From Streptomyces sp. Root431 (GTDB taxonomy: Bacteria; Actinomycetota; Actinomycetes; Streptomycetales; Streptomycetaceae): DNA of 64,000 nt. The position numbers and the translations under genes were made by a program. The stretch is taken from contig NZ_LMEI01000009.1 of assembly GCF_001426585.1 (NCBI RefSeq), positions 1-64,000 of the forward strand, written 5' to 3'. Positions 51,872-60,630 of the stretch are shown here, piece by piece. Each line of letters begins with the position of its first letter. The first letter of the stretch is position 1. The notes beneath the pieces are model-generated. The model ran no database searches. It had not been told where the DNA came from and was given only the letters and a program-made list of their open reading frames with translations.

Positions 51872-52429
51872 TCAGCCGATGAGCAGCGCGCCGGGCAGCA
51901 GCACCAGCGCGACCGTGAAGCCGGCGATGCCCACCCGTAGCCACTCGTACTTGATCGAGACGATCCGGCTGTTCTCCACGAGCGAGGCGACGACGGCGGC
52001 CCTGGGGGCGCGATCGGTCTCCCGGAGCGCCTCCTCCAGGACCGCCTGGCCGCGGCGGGCCGCGCCGCGGATGTCCGCGAAGTGGGTGAGGGGCTCGCCG
52101 GGCTGCCAGCCGGCCGTCCGGTAGCGGGGTACGACGGCCATGAGGAGGGCCGCGAGCGAGACGACGAAGCAGGCGGCCCCGGCCCACCACAGGACCTGGC
52201 CCAGCGCCGAGAGGTCGGTGGGGTGCCAGCCGCGCGTGGCGAGCACGCCGACGAGCGCGGCGGCGGCCATGCCCTGGGCGGCCACGAGGATCGAGCCCTT
52301 GGTGTCCGCCCGTACCGCCTCCTGGCGCAGTTCGCCCAGGAGCCGCTCGGCCGCGCCCTGCGGCAGGGGCGGTGTCTGCGGCTCCGCCCGTGCCGGTTCC
52401 GAACCCGTTGCGGGAGCGGTCGTGCTCAT
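51872..52429 (-). CDS. Pycsar-effector-like (PycTM) membrane protein
   Basis: The 185-aa protein has a Pro-rich N-terminus. The PycTM-type core follows: RQEAVRADTKGSILVAAQG leading into TM1 (~46-64), TM2 (~77-99) ending in MAVVPR, and a helical linker with FADIRG. The final segment RIVSIKYEWLRVGIAG enters TM3 (~165-185). In Pycsar systems such proteins respond to cyclic CMP or UMP by disrupting the membrane. ATG 52429 overlaps the SPFH-like stop (ATGA). The cyclase candidate lies three genes upstream on the same strand. Related proteins also occur without cyclases, so function is inferred. Confidence 0.78.
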   Translation of the reverse strand: MSTTAPATGSEPARAEPQTPPLPQGAAERLLGELRQEAVRADTKGSILVAAQGMAAAALVGVLATRGWHPTDLSALGQVLWWAGAACFVVSLAALLMAVVPRYRTAGWQPGEPLTHFADIRGAARRGQAVLEEALRETDRAPRAAVVASLVENSRIVSIKYEWLRVGIAGFTVALVLLPGALLIG

Positions 52430-53682
52430 CGCGGCGGCTGCGGAGGCGTCGGGTAGCCGAAGACCGGTCCGTCCTCCGGCATGGGCGGCACCGGGGGCCG
52501 AGTCGGCGCGGTCCCGGCTCCGGGCACCCGGTCCTCCACCGGGGCCGGGAACACGGTTCCCTCGACCGCGGTCCCCTCGACCACACCCGAGTCGACGACG
52601 CCCGCGTCAACAGGGCCCGCGTCGACGGCGGGCTGCCGCTCCACCGGTCCCTGGGACAGCTTCGCGCCCAACACTTCCTTGATGACGTTGGCCGCGAGCC
52701 GCCGCGGCTCGTCCATCTGGTGCTCCTCCAGGCCGCCGGGGCCGCCGCCGAGCGCCTGGATGGCGACCGTCAGCTGGTTCTTCATCGCCAACAGCTGGTC
52801 CTGGCGCAGGTTCTCCATCACGAGGCGGGCGTCCTCGGGATGCCGGGCGAGCTGGAAGGCCATGGCCGTCGGGCCGCCGCGCTCCAGGTAGTAGGCGTAG
52901 TACTCGATCTTCTTGGCCTCGATCTCCTGGAGCTCCAGCTCCTGTTGGCCCCGCGCGAGCGCGCGCTCGTGGTCGAGCTCCTGCTGCTGGAAGTCGATGC
53001 GGTGCTGCTGCCGGCCCTGAACGAGCGCGCGTTCCGCGGCCAGTTCGTCCTCGCGCATGAGCAGGGCGTGCTGCGGTTCGAGCTTCTCGCGCTCGAACGC
53101 GATCTCGCGCAGCTCGCGTTCCTGTGCGAGGGCCGCCTCGTCCCGTCGGATCTGCAGTCCGCAGCGGACGTCCAGGCCGGCCCGGGCACCCAGCGGCCCG
53201 GCGGCCTCGATGGCCTTGCGCGCGTGGGATTCGGCCGCCGCGCTGTCCTCCATGGCGAAGCCGCGGAGGACGGGCCGGACGGCCTCCTCGACGAGGCGCT
53301 GCACCATGGCCGGGACGTTGCGCTCGCCGCTCGCCACGAAGGCGGCCGGGTCGAGGACCTGCCAGGTGCAGCTCAGGGACACCTCGAACAGGAAGGCGTC
53401 GCGCCGACTGGGGAGCGCGAGGAGGGTGCCGGCCTCGTGCCACCCCATGTCCACCTCGTACACGCTGGTCCAGCGCCGGGTGGCGAGGTCCGTACGGCTC
53501 GGGCGGCGCGGCGGCAGATAGGTGTCGAGGCTCCCCTGGGCCGTGGTGAACACCAAGGCGTGGTCGATGCGCGTGGCGCGCAGCGGCTTGAAGCGGGACA
53601 GCTCCTGGATCGTGACCACCGGGTCGACGAGTGCGGTGTGGCGGTTCGCGTCCTGCTGCCACTGGGGCGGCTGGCTCATCAT
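52426..53682 (-). CDS. SPFH/band-7-like protein with long coiled coil
   Basis: The 418-aa protein has an N-terminal beta-rich SPFH-like domain (~15-180). It includes SLSCTWQVLDPAAFV, NVPAMVQRLVEEAVRPVLRG and AGLDVRCGLQIRRDE. A charged coiled coil follows (~182-262, rich in Glu/Gln/Arg heptads), as in flotillins. The C-terminal third is Pro/Val/Gly-rich and disordered. There is no membrane anchor, so association would be peripheral. ATG 53682 follows AAGGAG. It is coupled to the PycTM-like gene and may scaffold it, as flotillin-type proteins do for membrane partners. Confidence 0.72.
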   Translation of the reverse strand: MMSQPPQWQQDANRHTALVDPVVTIQELSRFKPLRATRIDHALVFTTAQGSLDTYLPPRRPSRTDLATRRWTSVYEVDMGWHEAGTLLALPSRRDAFLFEVSLSCTWQVLDPAAFVASGERNVPAMVQRLVEEAVRPVLRGFAMEDSAAAESHARKAIEAAGPLGARAGLDVRCGLQIRRDEAALAQERELREIAFEREKLEPQHALLMREDELAAERALVQGRQQHRIDFQQQELDHERALARGQQELELQEIEAKKIEYYAYYLERGGPTAMAFQLARHPEDARLVMENLRQDQLLAMKNQLTVAIQALGGGPGGLEEHQMDEPRRLAANVIKEVLGAKLSQGPVERQPAVDAGPVDAGVVDSGVVEGTAVEGTVFPAPVEDRVPGAGTAPTRPPVPPMPEDGPVFGYPTPPQPPR

Positions 53683-53828
53683 GGTGACTTGGCTCCTTGG
53701 GACCGTACTGGCGGCGCGCGTCCGGAGTGCGCGCCGGGAATGAACGTCGGGACTGCGCCCGGGAATTGCGTCGGTGATTGTGTCGGGGATTGCGCCGGTG
53801 ACGTACGCCGGGGATCGCTCCGGCCGGG

Positions 53829-56117
53829 CTACGCGAGGACGAGGGCCCGTAGCCGGAGGGCCACGGCGGGCGGGGCGGATTCACCCTCTCCGCGCAGGTT
53901 CTCCAGGAGGTAGGCGAGGCGCTTGTGATCCTCGGTGGAGACCGCGAGCAGGGGCAGCAGTTCGGCGAGCGCGCGCTCGGCCCCCCGGTCACTCTCGGCG
54001 GAACGGACCCATTGGCGCAGGGTGTTGAGTCCGGACGCCGAGCAGACGGGGTCGTTGAGGACGCCTCGCCACAGCGCGGCGAGGGCGTGCCGCAGCACCG
54101 CTCCGTCCGTACCGGGGGTCGAGTCGCCCCGTGCGAACAGGTCGAGCAGCAGGGGGCGGCCGGTGCCTCCGGGACCGTCCGTGGGTCCGCAGGCGTGGAC
54201 CGTCGCGCGCAGCGCGAAATCCCTGGTGGTGCCGCGCAGCAGGGGCGGAAGAGCGCCCCACAGACCGGCGACGGCGTCCCAGTCGTTACGGGCTGCCGCC
54301 TCCTGTCCCGCGGCGAGCAGCAGGGCCGCGGCGGACTGGGCGAGGTCGTCGCGCTCGTCCGTCCAGCCGCGGGCGGGCCCGCCCCGGGACTCCAGACCGC
54401 GTACGGCCTCGGTGAGCGCGGCGAGCGCCTCTTGGGGGAAGCGGTCCCCGACGAGGGCGTAGCCGCGGACGGCGGTCCAGCGGAGCCTGTGGTCGGGGGC
54501 GACGCACCACTCCGCGAGGATGCGGGAGACGTGGGGGGCGCCCAAGTGGTGTGCGAGGGCGAGGGCATTGGCAGCGGCGAGCCGGGCGCGCAACCGGCGG
54601 TCGGCCGCCCAGGAGCGGATGAGGAGCGCCATCGCCGACGGCAGGTCGGCCTCGGCCATGACGGCGGCGGTGGCGGCGGCGCGGGTACGGACGACGGGCC
54701 GGGGGTCGTCGGCGAGGCGGCGCAGCCACGCCACGAGCGCGGGCCGCGCGGACGGATGGCCCGTCCAGACCTCGCGCAGCAGGGTGATGGCGGTGAGCTT
54801 GTCCCTGAACTGCACCTTCGTCTGGAGGACCGGGCCCCACTCGGTCTCCTCCGGCTCCTGGTAGCGGTCCGCGAGCGCCTGCTCGACGCGTTGGGCGCTG
54901 GAGGTGCCGAAGACGGGGATGCGGGCCGGCTCCCCCGGGTTCTCGATGCGCTGGAGGAGGCCGAAGAGGACGTCGCTCAGTTCGGCGGTGAGGGGGTACG
55001 GAGCCTCGTCGAAGGTGGCGAGGGCGATGAGGAAGGCCTTGTCGTGCAGGCTGTGGTCCGCGCTGTCGAACCACTCCCTGACCTGGCGTTCGGCGGCATA
55101 GTGGCCGAACGCGCCGAGTTCGGCCAGGGACACCGTGCCGCGCGCGTGTGCGGCGACGCGTTCGGCGAAGCGGGCGGTGTCGGCGACCGGCCGGTGATGG
55201 GCGAGGACGGCCCGTACCTCTGCGAGGGCGAGGAGTTCGTCGACGGTCCGCCCTGCCAGGTCCTGGTGCCTGAGGTGTCCGGCGAGCAGGGCGGCGGGCT
55301 CGGGCGGCTCCCAGGAGACCGGGCCCACGCTGCCGTGGACGACGGGGTGGGGTCCGACGACGAGGACGAGGTGGCTGTCGGCGGCGTGGAGCCGCTCGCT
55401 GAGGGCGCGGATGTGGTGTTCGCGCAGGGGGCGTTCGGCGGTGGTGGCGAAGTCGGCGACGAGGTGGCCGCAGCCTTCGCGGAGCTCGCCGGCGAGCCGG
55501 CCTGGCGGGAGCGCGGGGTCGAGGGCCCGGTAGGAACGGGAGCCGACGGCACGGAGGAGCATGAGGGCGGCCGCCCTGCGGCCGGTCGTGGCGGGTCCGG
55601 AGAGGATGGCCACGCGGTGTTCCCTGAGCCCGGCGAGGGCGAGGGCGAACGGGCTTTCGGATTCCCACTGTTCGTCGGGTAAGCCCGCGTCGCCGCCTTC
55701 GGTCCCACCGTCCTTCTCCCCGCGAGGGTGGATGAAGTTCCGGGCGAGCGCCTCGACTTCGGAGCGGGGGATCTCGCCGGAGCGTTCCTCCGTGTCGCCG
55801 CCGAGGTGGTACTCCACCTTGCTGCCGCCGAGGATGACGTCTCCGGTGACGTGGCCGCCGCTGACGCCGTGCTGGTCGCCGCCGACGAGCGAGCCGCCGA
55901 TCCGGGCGGAGTGGCCGAGCATGATGCCGGGGCTGTGCCGGTAGAGGTCGCGGCGGGAGTCCCAGGCGTGCTCCGTCTCGCCGTCGGCGCCCGCCGACTC
56001 CTCGGCGCCGGTGGCAGCGTCGCCGGTCGCGTCCTGCGTGTGCGGGTCCGGCAGGGGCCGCTCCTGGTGCGGGCCCTGCCCGTCCGGGCCGGCCAGCGTG
56101 TCCTGGGGTGCGTTCAC
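53829..56117 (-). CDS. STAND/HEAT-like protein with N-terminal glycine-rich signalling motif
   Basis: The 762-aa protein has a disordered acidic N-terminus. The motif GSLVGGDQHGVSGG continues as HVTGDVILGG (75-98). A P-loop-like strand follows, HRVAILSGPATTGRRAA (168-183), in which the GKT/S of Walker A is replaced by GRR, so it is probably not an active ATPase. From ~460 on, Ala/Arg/Leu helical repeats resemble HEAT repeats (PVVRTRAAATAAVMAEADL). GTG 56117 overlaps the cyclase-like stop. The motif is shared with that neighbour, which suggests homotypic interaction between the two proteins. Confidence 0.72.
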   Translation of the reverse strand: MNAPQDTLAGPDGQGPHQERPLPDPHTQDATGDAATGAEESAGADGETEHAWDSRRDLYRHSPGIMLGHSARIGGSLVGGDQHGVSGGHVTGDVILGGSKVEYHLGGDTEERSGEIPRSEVEALARNFIHPRGEKDGGTEGGDAGLPDEQWESESPFALALAGLREHRVAILSGPATTGRRAAALMLLRAVGSRSYRALDPALPPGRLAGELREGCGHLVADFATTAERPLREHHIRALSERLHAADSHLVLVVGPHPVVHGSVGPVSWEPPEPAALLAGHLRHQDLAGRTVDELLALAEVRAVLAHHRPVADTARFAERVAAHARGTVSLAELGAFGHYAAERQVREWFDSADHSLHDKAFLIALATFDEAPYPLTAELSDVLFGLLQRIENPGEPARIPVFGTSSAQRVEQALADRYQEPEETEWGPVLQTKVQFRDKLTAITLLREVWTGHPSARPALVAWLRRLADDPRPVVRTRAAATAAVMAEADLPSAMALLIRSWAADRRLRARLAAANALALAHHLGAPHVSRILAEWCVAPDHRLRWTAVRGYALVGDRFPQEALAALTEAVRGLESRGGPARGWTDERDDLAQSAAALLLAAGQEAAARNDWDAVAGLWGALPPLLRGTTRDFALRATVHACGPTDGPGGTGRPLLLDLFARGDSTPGTDGAVLRHALAALWRGVLNDPVCSASGLNTLRQWVRSAESDRGAERALAELLPLLAVSTEDHKRLAYLLENLRGEGESAPPAVALRLRALVLA

Positions 56118-56228
56118 GACGGGCTCCCGTCCGCGGTGCCGTCCTCGGCACGCGTACCGCCGAGCACGACGTCCCCGGTGACCTGGCCGCCGCTCACTCC
56201 GTGCTGGTCGCCGCCGACGAGGGAGCCG
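55836..56228. repeat. 61-bp direct repeat in two adjacent genes
   Basis: 55836-55896 and 56168-56228 are 61-bp copies differing at about five positions. They encode the shared SLVGGDQHGVSGG...VTGDV motif near the N-terminus of the STAND/HEAT protein and near the C-terminus of the cyclase-like protein. The conservation at DNA level points to gene conversion or recent duplication. Confidence 0.8.
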
Positions 56229-57088
56229 TGGATCACGGGCCCGCCGTGGAAGTGGAAGACGGCCCCGGCGGGCCGCTCCTGCGGAGCCGCGGCGGGAGCG
56301 GGGGCCGCTGCCGGAGCGGGGGCCGCTGCCGGAGCGGAGCCCCCGGCCGGACCGGGGGCTTCAGCCGGAGCGGGGCCACCACCCGGAGCCGGAGCCTCAG
56401 CCGGACCGGAAGCCTTCTCCGCGGAGGCCCCGTCGGTCGCATCGGTCGCCGTGGCCACGGCGTCCCGCGCCGCCTCCCCCTCGCCCCCGGAAGCCCCGCC
56501 CGGCGCGGCCCCCCGGTGGATCCAAGCGGGCAGCACCCCGTCCTTCACGGTGACGTCCGCCCGCCGGAAGAGTTCCGGCCGTACGCCTCGGTGGCCGTGC
56601 CGGACCACGCCCTCGTACACCGGCGCGCTCACCGCGAGGACGCAGTGCTCGGCGCGGCGCTCGGCGAGGGCGGACCGCAGGACGTCGGCGTCGAGCAGCC
56701 GGCAGGCCTGATTGAGGTCGTGCCCGACGAGCCCCCCGGTCGTCCCGGCGTGCGGGTCGTGGGCCACCTCGCCGGCGGCGAGGACGATCCGCAGCCGCAT
56801 CTGGGCGCTGTCCGAGGCGAGCAGGTTGTGCTCGTGGAGGAGTTCGGGGGTGGTGGTGAGCAGCGACCGCAGGAGGACGGTCTTCGCCACGTCCCCGCTG
56901 AGCAGCACGATCAGACCGTCGCCGCGGTCCTCGCGGTACTGCTGGGTGGCCTCGACGCCCGCGGCTTCGAGGGTCTGGTCGACGATCTTGTGGAACGTGC
57001 GCCGCAGGACGGCCTGCACCACGTCGTCGCGACGACTGAACCGCTCGATGTCGAAGAGCAGGATGGTCCGGTTGACAGGCTCGCGCAT
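56114..57088 (-). CDS. class III nucleotidyl-cyclase-like protein with C-terminal glycine-rich motif
   Basis: The 324-aa protein has a cyclase homology domain at ~5-205. Metal Asp13 lies in LLFDIERFS and Asp57 in REDRGDGLIVLL, both at canonical places. MRLRIVLAAGEVAHDP and GHDLNQACRLLDADVLR match the later cyclase strands and helix. An Ala/Pro-rich linker (~220-276) follows, then the motif FHFHGGPVIHGSLVGG and its continuation to residue 311. Substrate-defining residues could not be assigned, so ATP, GTP, CTP or UTP are all open. The gene starts the cluster and lies ~160 nt from a Crp/Fnr gene. Confidence 0.75.
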   Translation of the reverse strand: MREPVNRTILLFDIERFSRRDDVVQAVLRRTFHKIVDQTLEAAGVEATQQYREDRGDGLIVLLSGDVAKTVLLRSLLTTTPELLHEHNLLASDSAQMRLRIVLAAGEVAHDPHAGTTGGLVGHDLNQACRLLDADVLRSALAERRAEHCVLAVSAPVYEGVVRHGHRGVRPELFRRADVTVKDGVLPAWIHRGAAPGGASGGEGEAARDAVATATDATDGASAEKASGPAEAPAPGGGPAPAEAPGPAGGSAPAAAPAPAAAPAPAAAPQERPAGAVFHFHGGPVIHGSLVGGDQHGVSGGQVTGDVVLGGTRAEDGTADGSPS

Positions 57089-57199
57089 GGCCGCCTTCCG
57101 CTGGAGACGCTGGTGAAACGGCCCGCTGGGGGCCTTCTGGACATCAAGAAGATGCCAGGGGCGGGGAGTTCGAGGCGACGGAACCTAGCACACTCCGAA

Positions 57200-57215
57200 T
57201 GTGACCGTGTGCACA
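57200..57215. promoter_or_regulatory. CRP-like site TGTGA-N6-GCACA
   Basis: TGTGACCGTGTGCACA matches nine of ten consensus arm bases of a CRP site (TGTGA-N6-TCACA). It lies 112 nt upstream of the cyclase-like start and 37 nt past the stop of the Crp/Fnr gene. It is a plausible control site for the cluster. Confidence 0.5.
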
Positions 57216-57251
57216 GAACGGGTCCCGCGCCGGCCGGTCCGGCGGTCGCGG

Positions 57252-57938
57252 TCAAGCGTTTCCGGAGCGGGCCATCTGGCGGAGTACGTCAGGTCGTACG
57301 ACGACGATCCCGCGCCGTCCCGTCCGTACGATGCCCCGCTCCCGCAGCTGCTTGAGCAGGCGCGCGACCGCCTCGCGCGAGGCGCCGACCGAGCCCGCGA
57401 GTTCGCTCTGGCTGAGCCCGGCGGTGAGCTGGACGCCGTCCTCCGACTCCTCGCCGTGGGTCCGGATCAGTTCGAGCAGGAGAAGGGCGAGCCGCTCCTG
57501 GACGGCGAGCGAGGCGAACTGCACGCGCCGCCGGTCGCTGTCGCGCGTGCGGTCGGCGGTCAGGGCCAGCAACTTCCGGGCGATGGCCGGGCGTTCGTCG
57601 AGGAGGGTGCCGAACCGTTCGGCGTCGACGGCGAGCGCCTCGACGGGTTCGAGCGCGATGACGGTGGCGCCGCGCGGCCGCCCGCTGAGCAGGGCCTGCT
57701 CACCGACGATGTCGCCGGGGCCCCGGAGTGCGAGGAGCGCCTCGTACCCGTTGGGCGCGGCCGAGGTCACCTTGGCCCAGCCGGAGAGGATGATCAGGAC
57801 GTGGGTCGAGGGCTCGTGCTCCCTGAGCAGCACCTGCCGCGCGGGGAAGGCGAGGTGGCCGCCGCTGCTGAAGAGCGCCTGCCGGTCCTCGGTGTCCAAG
57901 CGGACCACGAAGGGGACTTGGTCCTCGAACTGCGTCAA
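57252..57938 (-). CDS. Crp/Fnr-family regulator
   Basis: The 228-aa protein has an N-terminal cyclic-nucleotide-binding barrel at ~10-120 (LLREHEPSTHVLIILSGWAKVT; LRGPGDIVGEQALLSGRPRGATVIAL). The GEQALLSGRPRGATV segment corresponds to the phosphate-binding cassette. A C-terminal HTH lies at ~165-215 (LSQSELAGSVGASREAVARLLKQLRERG). The start is TTG 57938 with GGGGAGA five bases upstream. It precedes the cyclase cluster on the same strand. Whether it binds a nucleotide made by that cyclase is an attractive but unproven idea. Confidence 0.9.
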   Translation of the reverse strand: MTQFEDQVPFVVRLDTEDRQALFSSGGHLAFPARQVLLREHEPSTHVLIILSGWAKVTSAAPNGYEALLALRGPGDIVGEQALLSGRPRGATVIALEPVEALAVDAERFGTLLDERPAIARKLLALTADRTRDSDRRRVQFASLAVQERLALLLLELIRTHGEESEDGVQLTAGLSQSELAGSVGASREAVARLLKQLRERGIVRTGRRGIVVVRPDVLRQMARSGNA

Positions 57939-58025
57939 CTGTTTCTCCCCGACTACCTCTTCGGGCCGCTCACGACCGGGCGATCAGCCGGGAGGTTAGC
58001 GCATCCCCCGCTCGCGGGGCTCGCC

Positions 58026-58802
58026 TCAGGACGAGGGTTCGATTCCCCAGGCGGCGGCCCGGGCGGCGGCCGCCGCGCGGTTGGGGAGATCGAGCTTGGC
58101 GAGAATGTGCTCGATGTGCGTACCCACGGTCCGCGGGGTGATGTACAGCCGTTCGGCGATCTCGCGGTTGGTGCGGCCGGCGGTGAGCTCGGCGAGCACC
58201 TGGAGCTCCCGCGGCGAGAGCCCGCCCGGCCGCCGCGCGCCCCGCGCGGGGTCGGGAGCGGTGGCCGCTTCCTCGGACGGCGGGCACGCGCGGGGGTCGA
58301 CGGCCGCGGCCAGGGCCTCGGTGAGCAGGGTGACCACGGCGCGCGCCGGGTCGGCGGTGCGCAGCGGCGCTCGGGTGCTGACGTTCAGCATGCCGACGTA
58401 CCGGCCGTCGGTGGCGAAGAGGCACTGAGCCACGCCGTCCTCGATGCCGAGGGGGCTCAGCACCTCCTGGAACCCCGGCGACGCCGCGAGGAGCCGCCGG
58501 GGGACGTCCGTGAGCCAGAGCCCGCCCCGGTCCGGGCCGCGGAGAACGGGGAACACCGGGTCCTGGTGGAGGCGGGTCTCTATGTAGGCCGTGGCGTCGT
58601 CGGGGTAGGTCCCGGCCAGGGTGGTGTGGCAGTGGCGCAGCGGATCCCACCGGGCCAGGGAGGCGTGGTCGTACGCCATCACCTCGGACAGCGCCGCCAG
58701 GACCGTGTCGACGCCGGTCGCGCCGGTCGTGGCGCTCCTGGCGGCCTCACGGACGTGCACGGCCGCGTCCAGGATGTCCGCCGTACTCCGCTCCGCTGCC
58801 AT
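58026..58802 (-). CDS. LuxR-family regulator with GAF-like sensor
   Basis: The 258-aa protein has an N-terminal GAF-like domain (LAALSEVMAYDHASLARWDP; QCLFATDGRYVGMLNVST). A C-terminal LuxR HTH follows (LSPRELQVLAELTAGRTNREIAERLYITPRTVGTHIEHIL, split over ~195-235). ATG 58802 is chosen because it lies just after the amidohydrolase stop. GGAGGG touches the ATG without spacing, which is unusual. A GTG at 58862 would overlap the upstream gene. It probably controls or is co-expressed with the amidohydrolase. Confidence 0.87.
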   Translation of the reverse strand: MAAERSTADILDAAVHVREAARSATTGATGVDTVLAALSEVMAYDHASLARWDPLRHCHTTLAGTYPDDATAYIETRLHQDPVFPVLRGPDRGGLWLTDVPRRLLAASPGFQEVLSPLGIEDGVAQCLFATDGRYVGMLNVSTRAPLRTADPARAVVTLLTEALAAAVDPRACPPSEEAATAPDPARGARRPGGLSPRELQVLAELTAGRTNREIAERLYITPRTVGTHIEHILAKLDLPNRAAAAARAAAWGIEPSS

Positions 58803-58833
58803 CCCTCCAGGATGATCACATGCCCGGAATACG

Positions 58834-60546
58834 TCAATCGCGCAGCGTGTCGTGCACGACACGCCCGTCCATGACGGTGAGGAGGACGGGCATCTCCGGG
58901 ATGTCGTGGGGGTCGGCGGTGAGCAGGTCGCCGTCGAGCACGCACAGGTCGGCGACCTTGCCCGGCTCCAGGGAGCCCTTCCAGTCGTCGGCGAAGTCCT
59001 GCCAGGCCGCGTCGATCGTGTACGTACGGATCGCCTCGGCCAGGCCGATGCGCTGCTCGGGACCGCTGACGCGGCCGGTGGCCTTCGACTCGCGCAGCAT
59101 CATGGTGGCGACGCCCTGACGCCAGTCCGGGTACGTGACGGGGGCGTCGGACCCGCTCGCGACCCGTACGCCGGCGTCGAGGGCGTCGCGGTAGGGCCAG
59201 GCGTAGGCGGCGCGTCCGGTGCCGACGAACTCCTCCTCCATGTCGGCGACGGTCCACTTGATGGTGGGGTTCATGTTGACGCCGAAGTCGTGCGCGGCGA
59301 GGAGCTTCATGCTGTGCGCGGTGAGGAAGTCGCCGTGGATGACGTAGTGGCGGGCGTCGGCCCGCGGGTGTTCGGTCACGGCCGCGGCGAAGGCCTCCGC
59401 GACGGTGTCGCCGGCCCGGTCGCCGGTGACGTGGACGCCCAGCTGGTAGCCGGCGGCGTGGGCGTGCCGGATCATGGCGCCGATCTCGGCGATCCGGTCG
59501 TCGTCCGTCTCGCCGCCGACACAGAGGGAGCCGCAGCCGCCGCCGACGTACGGCTCGTGCATCCAGGCCGTCTTGTTGGGGACGATGCCGTCGCCGAAGA
59601 TCTTGACGCCGTGGATCGCGAGGAGCCGCGGATCGGCGTCACCGGAGGCACCGGCGTCGGCGAGGTCGGTGAGGGTGCGGGCGAACTCCTCGGCGGTGCT
59701 CGCCATTCCGGTGGGCAGGAGGAGGACGCCGACGCGGGCGGTCAGGTCGCCGTCGGCGTGCAGGCGCCGGTAGACGTCGAGGGTCTCCCCGCCGAGCGCG
59801 CCCCGCATGATGCCGTCGCCGCCGGGGCCGAGCCCGGGCTCGGTGTAGCTGGTCACGCCGAGCCGGGCGAGTGTGGCGAGGGTCGACCTGATCGCGTCGG
59901 TCCGCTCCTGGCGGGCGAGTGCGGGCAGCGCGTTCTGGACGAGGGCCTGGGCGCCCTCGTGGAGCAGCCCGGTCGGCTCCCCGGCCTCGTCCACGACGAT
60001 GGCCCCGCCGGGCGGAGCGACGGTGTGCCGGTCGATCCCGATGAGCTCCAGCGCCTTGGAGTTGACCCACGTGGCGTGGCCGGAGAAGGAGTAGAGGACG
60101 ACGGGGTGGTCCGGGCTCACGGCGTCGAGGTCGTGCAGCGAGGGCTGCCGCGACGGATCGGCGACGCACTCGTCGAGGTAGCCGGTGTCCCAGCCGTGCC
60201 CCGTGATCCACTGCCCGCCCGGCACCCGCCCGACGGCCTCGCGGACCACGTCGGCCACGTCGGCGAGGGAGGAGACGGCGGGGTGGGCGACATCGAGGGA
60301 GAGCGGCGGCGTCGCCATGCCGAAGGCGCATCCGTGCAGATGGGAATCGTTGATCCCGGGAAGCAGCGTCGCCCCCCGCAGGTCGACGACGCGGGTGTCG
60401 GGTCCGACGAGCGGCGCCACGTCGTCCCGCCCGCCGACGGCGCTGATGATCCCGCCGGTCACCGCCAGGGCCGAGGCGACGGAGAACTCCGCGTCGACCG
60501 TGACCACCCGGCCGCCGAGAAACACCAGGTCCGCATACGTGTCCAC
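58834..60546 (-). CDS. YtcJ-like amidohydrolase (amidohydrolase 3 family)
   Basis: The 570-aa metal-dependent hydrolase starts at GTG 60546 after AAAGGA. It has DLVFLGGRVVTVDAEF at the N-terminus, the metal motif SHLHG, the HVTGDRAGDT and YVIHGDF His sites, and SGSDAPVTYPDW with the catalytic Asp. The C-terminal beta-sandwich reads LEPGKVADLCVLDGDLL. YtcJ-type enzymes hydrolyse N-acyl or cyclic amides; the substrate is unknown. The LuxR gene follows after 31 nt. Confidence 0.88.
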   Translation of the reverse strand: MDTYADLVFLGGRVVTVDAEFSVASALAVTGGIISAVGGRDDVAPLVGPDTRVVDLRGATLLPGINDSHLHGCAFGMATPPLSLDVAHPAVSSLADVADVVREAVGRVPGGQWITGHGWDTGYLDECVADPSRQPSLHDLDAVSPDHPVVLYSFSGHATWVNSKALELIGIDRHTVAPPGGAIVVDEAGEPTGLLHEGAQALVQNALPALARQERTDAIRSTLATLARLGVTSYTEPGLGPGGDGIMRGALGGETLDVYRRLHADGDLTARVGVLLLPTGMASTAEEFARTLTDLADAGASGDADPRLLAIHGVKIFGDGIVPNKTAWMHEPYVGGGCGSLCVGGETDDDRIAEIGAMIRHAHAAGYQLGVHVTGDRAGDTVAEAFAAAVTEHPRADARHYVIHGDFLTAHSMKLLAAHDFGVNMNPTIKWTVADMEEEFVGTGRAAYAWPYRDALDAGVRVASGSDAPVTYPDWRQGVATMMLRESKATGRVSGPEQRIGLAEAIRTYTIDAAWQDFADDWKGSLEPGKVADLCVLDGDLLTADPHDIPEMPVLLTVMDGRVVHDTLRD

Positions 60547-60630
60547 AGAAGGTCCTTTCACACACCGGGCGCGCGACGGCACCCGCATTCGATCTCCCGA
60601 GGACTATGGCCGCGCCCGCGCACCCGGCAC

